Below are positions 9,335 to 17,889 of a DNA stretch of 64,000 nucleotides, one piece after another. Numbering within the stretch: the first letter of the stretch is position 1; every line of letters starts with the position of its first letter. The notes beneath the pieces were generated by a model that made no database searches, had not been told where the DNA came from, and was given only the letters and a program-made list of their open reading frames with translations. The position numbers and the translations under genes are program-made. Origin of the DNA: Streptomyces sp. A0958 (GTDB taxonomy: Bacteria; Actinomycetota; Actinomycetes; Streptomycetales; Streptomycetaceae); assembly GCF_004795035.1 (NCBI RefSeq), contig NZ_SSBK01000003.1, positions 186,001-250,000 on the forward strand. Direction: 5' to 3'.

Positions 9335-9460
9335 GGGCCGGGCCAGCTCGGGCGGGGGCGCATTTTCCACGAGATCGCCGGTTCACCCAACCGGCGATTC
9401 TCCGGAAACTGAGGGCGTCGCGTTCGGACGGCCTGCGAGTCGGTCATGAGCGCGGCACGC

Positions 9461-9787
9461 GCGGCCCCAGGTGTTGGAGCACCTGGACGCAGCGCGATGC
9501 AAGCGACCGCCCGACGACCTCATGCGGTGCGGGGACTGCCATCCCCGCACCGGCCGCAAGGAGCTGCCCGTGCGCCCGCCCCAGGCGACCCCAGCACCGA
9601 CAACCACGACCCGAACCGCACGGCACGAGGAAGCCCGAGCCCAGGCCCTGCGGCGTGTCTACGCCGGCTTCACCACGACGATCAGCCCACACAGCGCGGC
9701 ACGGCTGGCCGACCTGATGACCGCGTCGCGATACGAAACGGCTGCCTGAGCCACCACGCAGACAAGCGGCCCCGGTGTTGGAGCACC
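9461..9787 (+). repeat. Direct repeat gcggcccc(a)ggtgttggagcacc, two copies 300 bases apart
   Basis: Nearly identical copies lie at 9461-9483 and 9766-9787. The first forms a hairpin CCAGGTG-TTGGAG-CACCTGG; the second keeps GGTG-TTGGAG-CACC. Each copy contains GTG TTG GAG CAC, which opens a frame starting VLEH. In each frame Cys-containing codons follow. The stretch 9335-10046 otherwise shows no recognisable gene. The repeat may be a mobile spacer repeat or mark duplicated small genes. Confidence 0.55.
9471..9749 (+). CDS. Hypothetical small protein in island
   Basis: A 92-residue frame starting at GTG inside the repeated motif (MLEHLDAARC). A CxxC-like pair (MRCGDCHP) near residue 20 and a C-terminal helical part with HSAARLADLM are visible. 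There is no clear ribosome-binding site and I do not recognise a family. It lies directly behind the broken integrase and may be a remnant. Coding is uncertain. Confidence 0.3.
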   Translation: MLEHLDAARCKRPPDDLMRCGDCHPRTGRKELPVRPPQATPAPTTTTRTARHEEARAQALRRVYAGFTTTISPHSAARLADLMTASRYETAA

Positions 9788-10046
9788 AAGGCCGCTGCTA
9801 CTCCCAAGACGACCGCCCAAAACGATCTACACGGTGCCGGGACCTGCCAGTCCGTATCGGCCCGAGACAAGAAATCTCAGTGCCCCAGGGTACGACCCCG
9901 CAGTGGCAAGCACCATCCGCTCACCCCCGCACCGGCCCGCAGGACGCGATCGGCGTCACGGCCCCCCAGCCCCATGACGCTAGCCATTTCTGTAGGTTGA
10001 CTTGTCGTGGCCCAGGCGGCTTGCTGTGGTGGGGAGGGTCTGACGA

Positions 10047-10418
10047 GTGGCTGAAAAGGCCGTGCGGAAGTCAGTGTTTCTGGCTGTGGCAGCTGATCCC
10101 GGGGTGCCGTTCAGGATCGTCGAGCTGGCGGGCCGCGGTATCACCGCAGATGCGGCCGCGAGCCGTTGGGTGCTTGAGAGCGGGAAACCTTCTCTAGACG
10201 GCATCGCACTCGCCGACAAGTTGATCGACCTCGGCGAACGTGAGGATCAGCTCGTCGCGCTGTGGCAAGAATATGGGGCCGACGAGGTCGGTGTAATGAC
10301 CTTCGAGTCCCGGCTGACGGAGATTGTGACGGCCATGGAGATGTGGGTGCCGGTCCCGGAGGGGCCCATGGAGGACTCCTCGGTCCGGCTCCGCCGCGTT
10401 CCAGGCACGGATGGGTGA
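10047..10418 (+). CDS. Hypothetical protein
   Basis: A 123-residue frame from a GTG with a GGGGAGGG purine tract about 12 bases upstream. Residues 1-60 (RKSVFLAVAADPGVPFRIVELAGRG-type sequence, then DGIALADKLIDLGERE) look like a folded alpha-helical domain, possibly DNA-binding. The end is Pro-rich and acidic. I do not recognise the family. It points toward the deformylase gene and lies alone between the integrase and the regulatory pair. The following 10419-10661 holds nothing convincing. Confidence 0.5.
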   Translation: MAEKAVRKSVFLAVAADPGVPFRIVELAGRGITADAAASRWVLESGKPSLDGIALADKLIDLGEREDQLVALWQEYGADEVGVMTFESRLTEIVTAMEMWVPVPEGPMEDSSVRLRRVPGTDG

Positions 10419-10661
10419 CTCGGGGGGCTACACGCCCCTTTCGGTTCGGCTCAGGCGTTGCGCGAGCGCATGCACGGGCGATGACGGCGTTCCGCTCGCC
10501 GTGGCTGCAGTGGTCGGTGCCGTTGAGCGCACCAGGATGGCTCGCCGAAGACACCCTCCACGATCACGATCACGATCTGGAAGCAGCCTGCCGGGCAGCG
10601 GACCAAGGATCTGGGACGAGCCGCTAAGTGACCAACACGGAGCCCGGCCCCGCCTCGGCTG

Positions 10662-11231
10662 CTACTGCTCGTAGTCCCACGCCCGCCCGGTCTGGCGGTA
10701 CTCCTCCACAGGGATGGGAACGACGCCCGTCCGCATCTGTGCGGTGTAGAGCAGGCCGTCGAGGTGGTCGATCTCGTGGTGGACCAACCGGGCGAGCCCT
10801 CGTTCGTAAGTGGTGGTCACCAAACGGCCCTCCAGCGTGGTGGTCTCCACGGTGATCCACAGCGGCCGAGGGACCATGCCGCGGACGTCGAAGAACGACA
10901 GGCAGCCCTCGTACTGCTCGTCTTCCTCGCTGGAACGGTCGGTGATTCGAGGATTCAGCAAGACGATCGCCGGAGCTTCGGGTGCGTGGGGCTGGACAAC
11001 GGCGGCGGCGCGGCCGATGCCGATCTGGGGTGCCGCGATGCCCATGCCCTTGGCGAAGGGGTGAACTTGCCCGATCCGCTCCATCGAAGCGAACAGCCGC
11101 TCGATGGCCTGCTCGGCCGCCTCGCGCTCAGTCGGCAAGTCGAAGACGCGCGCCCGCTCAGCAAGAACGGGGGCCCCGCGCTGCACGACGCCGAGGTCCC
11201 GCATCTGTTCACTGGGTCGCATCTGGATCAC
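10662..11231 (-). CDS. def: Peptide deformylase
   Basis: A 189-residue enzyme with all three deformylase motifs: GMGIAAPQIG (motif I, GxGxAAxQ), EGCLSF (motif II with the metal-binding Cys) and HEIDHLDG (motif III, HExDH). It should remove formyl groups from N-terminal Met using Fe2+ or a similar metal. The GTG start overlaps the stop of the XRE regulator gene by four bases. It is an accessory copy, because the housekeeping def normally lies elsewhere. Its coupling to a regulator and closeness to a biosynthetic-looking cassette suggest a specialised or resistance role (inference). Confidence 0.9.
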   Translation of the reverse strand: MIQMRPSEQMRDLGVVQRGAPVLAERARVFDLPTEREAAEQAIERLFASMERIGQVHPFAKGMGIAAPQIGIGRAAAVVQPHAPEAPAIVLLNPRITDRSSEEDEQYEGCLSFFDVRGMVPRPLWITVETTTLEGRLVTTTYERGLARLVHHEIDHLDGLLYTAQMRTGVVPIPVEEYRQTGRAWDYEQ

Positions 11232-12220
11232 CTGAACTCCCCGTTATCCGCTTCATGTTCGGGACTGGCCCGGAACCGCCACTCCAAACGGTATCGGGCG
11301 TGGAGCGCGGGTGCGGAAGTGCTCCAAGCGAAGACGCGCACTCCTCCCTCCTCGCGCTGGACCGGCGCCGTTCGCAGCGGCGCCGCTTCGGCGGTCATGG
11401 ACGTCTCGGTGCCCCACACAGCAGGGTCGAGTTCAGCAGGAAAGGCGAGTTCAACCACCAGATGCTCGGTAGGCAGGCGGACGGCGCGCTGGAACCAACG
11501 GCCCCACTTCCCCTCGCCCACCGAGTAGGCGTACTCGATCCACACCGATTCACCCGGGTAGAGAGGGAAGCGACCCTGCTTGTTCTCGAACAGCAGCCAC
11601 ACCTCTTTGAAGGCGTCGCGATCGTGCTTGGCCTGCCAGCGCATCGCCTCCCCTCGACAGGTCGCGGTCAGCGAGAGCTCGTCCCAGGTCAGCGGATGCT
11701 CGCGATAGTGGGCGTTGGACTGTTCAGGCTCGCCGGGGTAGCGGTCGACGCTGATGCGGATCAGGTAACGGGTGATCGGCTCGCTTCCGGTGTTCCGCAG
11801 CAGCCGGCGCCTCGTGAGCCTGTAGAGGCGCCCGTCGTAGTCGAGGCGGGCCGCGTCGTGCTCGACGACGATCGCCGAGCCGGTCGCGTATGGCTGCTCG
11901 GTCCGGCGGGGGACGGGTACGACCGTCGCCGGTGCCACGGGAGCCCTGGCCGTCTCGTACTCCAGCCAGCGCTTCCAGATGGCCTTGCCCGCGTTCAGTG
12001 CCTCCTCCGCACGACGGGCGAAGTCCTCGGTCGGCTTGTGCCGGCCCAACTCGACGTGGCTTACGTAAGACGGGTCGAAGCCCATCCTTCTGGCCAACTC
12101 CCGCTTGGCCAGGCCCCGCACCTCACGCCAGTAGGCGACCTCCGCCGCGAACGCCTCGGCGGTTTGCTCAACCGTCAAGGCATCGTTCCGCGCATCCGTC
12201 AAAGCCCCCGCCCCGGCCAT
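11228..12220 (-). CDS. XRE-family helix-turn-helix regulator with large C-terminal beta-rich domain
   Basis: A 330-residue protein. Residues about 28-75 are an XRE helix-turn-helix: REVRGLAKRELARRMGFDPS then YVSHVELGRHKPTEDFARRA. Residues about 115-325 are rich in aromatic and beta-prone sequence (YRLTRRRLL, WLLFENKQGRFPLYPGESV, WFQRAVRLPTEHLVVEL), which looks like a sensor or interaction domain. It ends in the start of the deformylase gene, so the two are co-translated. It is divergent from the glycosyltransferase operon across a 122-base gap and may control it. The C-terminal family is not known to me. Confidence 0.8.
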   Translation of the reverse strand: MAGAGALTDARNDALTVEQTAEAFAAEVAYWREVRGLAKRELARRMGFDPSYVSHVELGRHKPTEDFARRAEEALNAGKAIWKRWLEYETARAPVAPATVVPVPRRTEQPYATGSAIVVEHDAARLDYDGRLYRLTRRRLLRNTGSEPITRYLIRISVDRYPGEPEQSNAHYREHPLTWDELSLTATCRGEAMRWQAKHDRDAFKEVWLLFENKQGRFPLYPGESVWIEYAYSVGEGKWGRWFQRAVRLPTEHLVVELAFPAELDPAVWGTETSMTAEAAPLRTAPVQREEGGVRVFAWSTSAPALHARYRLEWRFRASPEHEADNGEFR

Positions 12221-12342
12221 CGGATGAGATGAATGAACCGTGAGTGATCTCGATTCACCATTCTGTCACGGCCCCGTCCGCCAGTTTGCTTCCTCTACCG
12301 GCCCAGGTCGACCCCCGGGCCCCAACGAGGAGGGTCTCAGCG

Positions 12343-13497
12343 ATGCGCGTGCTGTATCTGCTCAACGTCTCCAACGCCAGTCAGCTGTCCGCTGATTCCG
12401 GCTACACCTTCGCCGACATGCTCGCCCCGGCCCTGACCGACGCCGGGGCAGAGGTGACCGTGGCCTCGCCCGTCCCGGTCGGCGACGCCCGCGTGCACTT
12501 CGCGCTCACCGCCTCGCCGTCCACCAAGTACCGGGCCCGCTTCGATCCCGGCATGGACGCCCTGGTCGCCCTGATCCGCGACCAGCGACCCGAGGTCGTG
12601 GTGGCCAATCAGATCGAGGCCGCTCCCGCGATCCGGGCCGCGCTCCTGGAAGCAGGGGTGGACGCGCTGATCGCGGGCTACTGCCACTACCTGCCATTCT
12701 CCTTCACCGACATCGGCGTCCTGGAGCTGGACCCCGCGATGAACGACCGGGGCCTGGGCCGCAGCGTGCTGCTGGCCTTCGCCGCCGGCCTCGGGGCCTG
12801 CGACCGCGTCCTCGTCCACTCCTCCACCGCAGCCTCCTGGACCGCCGCAGCCGCCGCCCGTACCGGCGTCGAACTCGGCGACAAGCTGTACGTCGTCCCC
12901 GCCCCCAGGGATGTACGGCTGGTGCGCGACCCGGCCGACATCACCCCGCCCGCAGGCAGGGCCACCGGCATCTACAACCACCGCCTGTACAGGCACTACG
13001 GCACCGCCCGCTTCACTCAGCTCGCCCGCCGCCTCGTCGCCGACGCCCCGGTGCGGCTCACCGTGATGGACCTGTTCGGCACCCGCAGCCCCGAGCGCAT
13101 CCGCCTCGACCCCAGCCCCGAACGGCACCTGGAGGAGTTGGCGACCACGGACGGCGTCACCATCGCCTCCGACCGCGGCGACCGCATCCGTTACCGCAAC
13201 CTGCTGGCCGGCACCCACTTCGGCATCGCCCCCTTCCGCCCGGGCTGCCCCTGGTCCATGTCGGTGATCGACTGCCAGGCGATGGGCCTGCCGGTGATCG
13301 GCCCACGCACCGGCTGGCTGGCCGAGCACATCGACAACGAGCTGCTGTTCGACACCGACGAACAGGCCGTCCAGATCGCCGAGCGGCTCGCCACGGATGC
13401 CGAGTTCTACCTGGTGCACGCCAAGCGCGCGCATGCCTCCACCGCCGACCTCACGCCCGCCGTGGTGGCAGCCCGTTACCTGGAGGCGATCAAGTGA
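12343..13497 (+). CDS. Glycosyltransferase, GT-B fold (GT4-like)
   Basis: A 384-residue protein starting MRVLYLLNVSN after a good ribosome-binding site (GAGGAGGG, 8 bases). A second-half region reads GTHFGIAPFRPGCPWSMSVIDCQAMGLPVIGPRTGWLAEHI, here split only for description. The EX7E-like acidic site of GT4 enzymes is replaced by a Ser/Asp version (SMSVIDCQAMGLPVIGP). The first half lacks an obvious signal peptide, so it is cytoplasmic. It is the first gene of a four-gene overlapping set (GTGA, ATGA and ATGA junctions). Acceptor and sugar are unknown. Confidence 0.72.
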   Translation: MRVLYLLNVSNASQLSADSGYTFADMLAPALTDAGAEVTVASPVPVGDARVHFALTASPSTKYRARFDPGMDALVALIRDQRPEVVVANQIEAAPAIRAALLEAGVDALIAGYCHYLPFSFTDIGVLELDPAMNDRGLGRSVLLAFAAGLGACDRVLVHSSTAASWTAAAAARTGVELGDKLYVVPAPRDVRLVRDPADITPPAGRATGIYNHRLYRHYGTARFTQLARRLVADAPVRLTVMDLFGTRSPERIRLDPSPERHLEELATTDGVTIASDRGDRIRYRNLLAGTHFGIAPFRPGCPWSMSVIDCQAMGLPVIGPRTGWLAEHIDNELLFDTDEQAVQIAERLATDAEFYLVHAKRAHASTADLTPAVVAARYLEAIK

Positions 13498-14198
13498 CCG
13501 GATTCGAGGCAGTGCAGCTCTCGTACGACGAGCCACTGGCCGGCTCTCTGCACACCCGCCTCACCCGGGTGCTGCGCGGCACCGTCAAGCGCCTGCACGG
13601 AGTGCGCGGGATGCGACGCGCCTACCGACTCACCGCCGAGCTGGTAGACACCGAACAGTTCTTCCTCGCGGATGGTGACTTCGCCATCGACCCCGAGTTC
13701 CCCACCGCAGCGGTCCAGCCTCTGGCCGACGGTGTGGCGATGCGGGTCTGGCAGGCGGTCAACCCGGTCAACGGCCTGACATACGGCTACGGCGGCCTCA
13801 AGCTGATCCGTCGCTCGGCGCTCAGGGAGATGGGCCAAGCCGTCGACGTGCTGGCCGCACTGCCCGGCCGCATCGAGTTCTGCCGCCGGACCGCCGGGGT
13901 CACGCGGTTCAATCAGAGCCCCTTCCACGCGTGGAAGGCAGGCTTCCGAGAGTGCGCGATGCTGGCGCGCGGCAGCGAGTACGGCATGACTGACGCCTCC
14001 GCCCAGGAACGCGTTGCTGCCTGGACGGCCAGCCGCGACGGCGAATTCGCCGTCTATGCGGCGGCCGGCGCCCGTGACGGACTCGGCTTCGCCAAGGACG
14101 CTGCCCGAAATACTGAGCGCTTCGAGGCTCTCAACGACCCGCCCTGGCTGCACCAGCACTTCACCACGCTGTACGGCGAGCAGGCGGTCACCGGATGA
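13494..14198 (+). CDS. Glycosyltransferase-like protein of unknown family
   Basis: A 234-residue protein starting at GTG inside the previous stop. A DxD-like site is visible in FFLADGDFAIDPEF (residues about 55-70). A conserved-looking block VNPVNGLTYGYGGLKLI follows near residues 83-100, then GFRECAMLARGS. The DGD plus the Tyr/Gly block suggest a GT-A-type nucleotide-sugar enzyme. I recall similar NPVNGL-YGYGG blocks in phage proteins but cannot confirm. Tight overlap on both sides ties it to the neighbouring glycosyltransferases. Confidence 0.6.
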   Translation: MTGFEAVQLSYDEPLAGSLHTRLTRVLRGTVKRLHGVRGMRRAYRLTAELVDTEQFFLADGDFAIDPEFPTAAVQPLADGVAMRVWQAVNPVNGLTYGYGGLKLIRRSALREMGQAVDVLAALPGRIEFCRRTAGVTRFNQSPFHAWKAGFRECAMLARGSEYGMTDASAQERVAAWTASRDGEFAVYAAAGARDGLGFAKDAARNTERFEALNDPPWLHQHFTTLYGEQAVTG

Positions 14199-15430
14199 GC
14201 GCCGCTCCCGGGCCGCTGGTGCTGATCGAGCCGTACGCCCACCGGGGCGGCGGACATCACCAGCGCACGCTGGCGGCGCTCGCCCCCGAACGGCCGGGCA
14301 GCCTCGTCATCGCCCCCGGCGGCCTGAGCGAGGACCTGGCCCCGCTGGTTCGGTCGGGCGTCCGAGTCGCAGCCGATCCGGCCGGGCCGGCAGCGAGGAT
14401 TTTTATGGCCGTCGCACGGGCGGCAGCCCGCGTCGCTGCCGCCGGTCAGCGGGTATTCGCCACCCGGAGCTGGCCGCAGACGATCCGCAGGTCCCCGCAC
14501 CAGGTCACCCTTCTCGCCAGGTGCCTGACCGAGGCCGCCTGTCTTCGCACCGCACGCCGTCTCGCCCCGCGAGCCTCGTCCGTGGTGATCCTCAGCGCGA
14601 GCGAGGCCCTGCACGGTGCCACCGCACTGCTCGGCGGGGCCCCGCATCTGCGGTTCGTCCACGAGGCGGTCACCACCGAAGATCGTCCCGTCCGGTGGCT
14701 GGGCCGGCTCGCCCGCAAAGGCGAGAAGCAGGTGATCGCGCTGTACCCGACCGCCGCCGTCCGTGAACAGGTCGGACCGCGCTTCCCTCACCTTCCCGGC
14801 GTGGTGAGGGCGTTCGCGGTTGATGACGGATGCCCGCTGACCGACGCCGAACGCAACGGGGCTCGTAGCGCCTTCACGATCCCCGCCGACGCAACGGCGG
14901 TATGTGTGATCGGCGGCTGGTGGCCCTACAAGGACATTCCCACCATCGATGCCGCCCTCGCCCGCCTCACCGCCCCGCTTCACGTCCTGGTGTGCGGCAC
15001 GCCGCTGGACGACGCCGTCCTCACACGCTGGCACCAACTACCCAACGTCCACCTGCACACCGTGCCCGGCCCGGTCGGTGATCAGGTGCTGCGGCTCGTG
15101 TACGCGGCAGCTGACGCGGCTCTCGTCGCCCGGAAGTCCGGCGTTGGCAAGGAATCCGGGCTGGTCATGGACGCCGTCCGCCTCGGTGTACCGCTGATCG
15201 TCTCCGCGCACGACCCCGAGCTGACCGCCCGCCTCGCCGGGGAGCCGTGGACCAGGCTCTTTCCCTCCGGTGATCCGCACGCCCTCGCCAAAGCGCTGGA
15301 CCAGCTCACGGCAGACGTTCCCGCCCGCCCGGGTCCGTCAGCGTGCGGGGCGCTGGACATGAACTCGGCGGCCGACCAGGCCGCCTTCCTTACCGACACC
15401 TACACCCGCCTGACCAAGGAATGCCGATGA
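14195..15430 (+). CDS. Glycosyltransferase, GT-B fold
   Basis: A 411-residue protein with an ATGA overlap to the upstream gene. The N-terminus LVLIEPYAHRGGGHHQRTL resembles the Gly-rich donor/acceptor loop of GT-B enzymes. Residues about 228-245 (AVCVIGGWWPYKDIPTIDAA) are the typical start of the second Rossmann half, and the acidic helix GKESGLVMDAVRLGVPLIV occupies the expected C-terminal site. No transmembrane segment, so cytoplasmic. It likely adds the next sugar to whatever the cassette makes. Confidence 0.72.
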   Translation: MSAAPGPLVLIEPYAHRGGGHHQRTLAALAPERPGSLVIAPGGLSEDLAPLVRSGVRVAADPAGPAARIFMAVARAAARVAAAGQRVFATRSWPQTIRRSPHQVTLLARCLTEAACLRTARRLAPRASSVVILSASEALHGATALLGGAPHLRFVHEAVTTEDRPVRWLGRLARKGEKQVIALYPTAAVREQVGPRFPHLPGVVRAFAVDDGCPLTDAERNGARSAFTIPADATAVCVIGGWWPYKDIPTIDAALARLTAPLHVLVCGTPLDDAVLTRWHQLPNVHLHTVPGPVGDQVLRLVYAAADAALVARKSGVGKESGLVMDAVRLGVPLIVSAHDPELTARLAGEPWTRLFPSGDPHALAKALDQLTADVPARPGPSACGALDMNSAADQAAFLTDTYTRLTKECR

Positions 15431-16323
15431 AGACGCCCGTCTCTCCCGCCCTGGTCGCGGTGGTCGGCCCGATCGAACCGGCCCTGCTGGCCGCCTGGAC
15501 CGCCCACTACCGCCGGCTCGGCGTCGAGCGGTTCCACCTCGCTTTCCACTTCCCCGACCACATCCACGACGCCTGGCGGCACCAGCTCGTCGCGGCCAGC
15601 CACGACCTCGGCATTGTCCCTGCACGGATCAGCACCGGCCCCTGGCACGAGCACACCAACACCCGGCTCCGCGACTTCCTGCGCGAGCAGGCAGGCCCCG
15701 GCTGGCACCTGATCGCCGACTCCGACGAGTTCCAGACCTACCCCGCCCCGCTCACCGAGATGATCGCCTGGGCCGAGGCCGCCAAGCACAAGGTGATCGG
15801 TGGGCTGATGCTCGACCGCGCCACGAACGACGGCCGCTTGGCGCTGTGGCGCCCGGAAATCGGACTGGACCGGTCCTTCCCGCTCGGCGGGCACCTCACC
15901 CACCGACTACTCAAGGGCGATCCCCGCAAGATCGTCCTCGCCCACTCCTCGGTGGCCGTTGCGTCCGGCAACCACCGGGCACCGGGCCACAAGCCCGACC
16001 CGAACACGCTCGCATGCGTGCACCACTTCAAGTGGCGCTCGGGCATCCTGGACGACCTGCGCCGAAGGGTCGACCGGTTCACGTCCGGCGATTGGGCTGA
16101 ACACACCCCGGCTGTCCGCAGCGAGGCGTCCCGCCTGTTGCAGCACATCGACCGCCACAATGGCCGAATCGATGTCGCCGACCCGCGTCTGGCCTTCCGG
16201 CACGTCACGCTTGATCGGCTGCCGAGCGGCTGGGCCACCGAAGCCGCCAAGATCACAGCCATCTGGCGCCCGCACACGGCTCAGAGCCAGCCCGGCTCGA
16301 CAGTCTCCTCGCCCTCGTCCTGA
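15427..16323 (+). CDS. Glycosyltransferase family 2/92-like protein
   Basis: A 298-residue protein starting at the ATG that overlaps the previous stop (ATGA); another ATG two codons earlier is possible. The early region VAVVGPIEPALLAAWTAHYR with RLGVERFHLAF, then the acidic site IADSDEFQTYP near residue 100, is typical of GT92/GT2-like enzymes. Late His residues (VHHFKWRSG) may bind metal. The 3' end overlaps the convergent kinase gene by 43 bases. Last gene of the four-gene overlapping run. Confidence 0.7.
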   Translation: MKTPVSPALVAVVGPIEPALLAAWTAHYRRLGVERFHLAFHFPDHIHDAWRHQLVAASHDLGIVPARISTGPWHEHTNTRLRDFLREQAGPGWHLIADSDEFQTYPAPLTEMIAWAEAAKHKVIGGLMLDRATNDGRLALWRPEIGLDRSFPLGGHLTHRLLKGDPRKIVLAHSSVAVASGNHRAPGHKPDPNTLACVHHFKWRSGILDDLRRRVDRFTSGDWAEHTPAVRSEASRLLQHIDRHNGRIDVADPRLAFRHVTLDRLPSGWATEAAKITAIWRPHTAQSQPGSTVSSPSS

Positions 16324-16781
16324 GGCTCCTCGAAGCGGGCAAAGAAGTCGTCCAGCGCCTCCGGAGTCACGACCAGCGCGTTGGCGTCTTCCCGCTCATT
16401 GCGCTCCGCCAGCCTGCGCAGCAGCTCCTGGCGCTCCACCGGGAAGTACAGCAGCCGCCACCGGCCGCCGGCCGCCTCCACCAGCTCCTTCATCGCATCG
16501 CGGTCCTTACGCGGCCACAGCCCGTGGTCCCACACCACGTCCCGGCCCTCGGCGACCAACTCGGCGAGCCGCTCGTGCAGCTCGGCGACGACCGGAGCCT
16601 CCTTCTCGAAGTAGGTGTTCTCCGGGTAGTCGACGCCGTACCGACCGTGCCGCTCATGGACGACCTCGTCCACCGACAGCCGCACTGCACCCTCCGGTTC
16701 CAACCTCCGCTGGGCATATGTGGTCTTCCCCGAGCCGGTGAGCCCCACCAGCAGGAACACCACCGGAGTGTCCTCGGCCAC
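16281..16781 (-). CDS. P-loop ATPase/kinase (AAA_33-like)
   Basis: A 166-residue protein with Walker A GLTGSGKTT at residues about 12-20 and an Asp-containing switch (RLSVDEVVHERHGRYGVDYP). A second acidic motif VVWDHGLW precedes KDRDAMKELVEAAGG, and there is a lid-like Arg-rich stretch RQELLRRLAERNERED. This matches small kinases of the zeta-toxin/antibiotic-phosphotransferase type. The GTG at 16781 is preferred because GGAGGG lies 8 bases before it; a TTG two codons earlier is the alternative. It is convergent with the glycosyltransferases. The substrate could be a cassette product or nucleotide. Confidence 0.78.
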   Translation of the reverse strand: MAEDTPVVFLLVGLTGSGKTTYAQRRLEPEGAVRLSVDEVVHERHGRYGVDYPENTYFEKEAPVVAELHERLAELVAEGRDVVWDHGLWPRKDRDAMKELVEAAGGRWRLLYFPVERQELLRRLAERNEREDANALVVTPEALDDFFARFEEPQDEGEETVEPGWL

Positions 16782-16882
16782 CGCCAACTCCCTCCAACAC
16801 CACCAGCGCTCCTCGGCCAGTCTGCCACCGTCGGCCGGCCCAAGGCTCCGTTCCTCCTCACCACCACCCGAAGGAACCGCTC

Positions 16883-17800
16883 GTGTCCGCCTCCGTACTC
16901 GCCCGCGCGCTGCGCGCCTACGTCCGCTACGCCCCCGGAACGGTGGGCAAGGCCCGACTCGTCGGCCACTTCCTCGACGAGCACCTGCGAATCCACCCCG
17001 CCCACACCACCGTCAGGCTGCGGTCCGGCGACAAGATCGGCGTCACCACCAACGACGTCATCCAGCGCTACCAGTACCTCTTCGGCGAGTGGGAGCCGAA
17101 CCTGAGCGCCTTCCTCCGCGACCGGCTCCGCCCCGGAGACACCTTCATCGACGTCGGCGCCCACCGAGGCGCCTTCAGCCTCCTTGCCTCCCACGCAGTC
17201 GGCCCCCACGGGCACGTCATCGCCGTGGAACCCTCCCCGCAGTTCCACGACGACCTGACCGCCGCGATCACTGCCAATCGCTGCACCAACATCCAGTCGA
17301 TCCGATCGGCCGTCTCCGACACTCACGGCAGGCAGACCCTGTACCTGGAGGACCCCACCAACCTCGGCCACACCACCGCCGTGCGGCCCCGCCATGCCCA
17401 CATGACCTTCGACGTACAGACCGCGCCCCTGGCCGACCTCATCAGCAGCGCCCAGTTCGCTACCACTCGGATCATCAAGATCGACGTCGAAGGCGCCGAA
17501 GCAGCAGCCGTCCGCGGACTCCTACCGGCGCTCGCGCACTTGCCGGACGACGCGGAACTTGTCATGGAGATCACCCCTCGGCTCTTGGCCAAGCAGGGCG
17601 AGAGCGCCACCGGGATCATCGACATCCTGAGCGAGAACGGCTTCCACGCGTACAACCTCGCCAACGACTATGACCCGACCGCCTATCCCAGGACCATGCG
17701 GCACCCGCAGCCGCCCGTTCGATGCACCACGGTCCCCGAGGAGATGACCGACCTGGTGTTCTCGCGCACCGATGCGGGCCACCTCGTATCCGGGCGTTGA
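16883..17800 (+). CDS. FkbM family methyltransferase
   Basis: A 305-residue SAM-dependent methyltransferase. The SAM site is FIDVGAHRGAFSLLASHAVG (residues about 90-110), with acidic EPSPQ at the end of strand 2, and the family hallmark IIKIDVEGAEAAAVRGLLP is near residue 195-213. FkbM enzymes O-methylate sugars or polyketides. It starts at GTG with GAAGGA upstream and reads away from the kinase across a 101-base gap. In this setting it most likely caps a sugar laid down by the glycosyltransferases. Confidence 0.85.
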   Translation: MSASVLARALRAYVRYAPGTVGKARLVGHFLDEHLRIHPAHTTVRLRSGDKIGVTTNDVIQRYQYLFGEWEPNLSAFLRDRLRPGDTFIDVGAHRGAFSLLASHAVGPHGHVIAVEPSPQFHDDLTAAITANRCTNIQSIRSAVSDTHGRQTLYLEDPTNLGHTTAVRPRHAHMTFDVQTAPLADLISSAQFATTRIIKIDVEGAEAAAVRGLLPALAHLPDDAELVMEITPRLLAKQGESATGIIDILSENGFHAYNLANDYDPTAYPRTMRHPQPPVRCTTVPEEMTDLVFSRTDAGHLVSGR

Positions 17801-17889
17801 AGCCGCCCGCGCTCCAAAAGGGAGCCGGCATCCCCGGATGCCCGCACGACCCCGAAGAATCCGAAGCACGTCGACAAGGAGCGGACACG

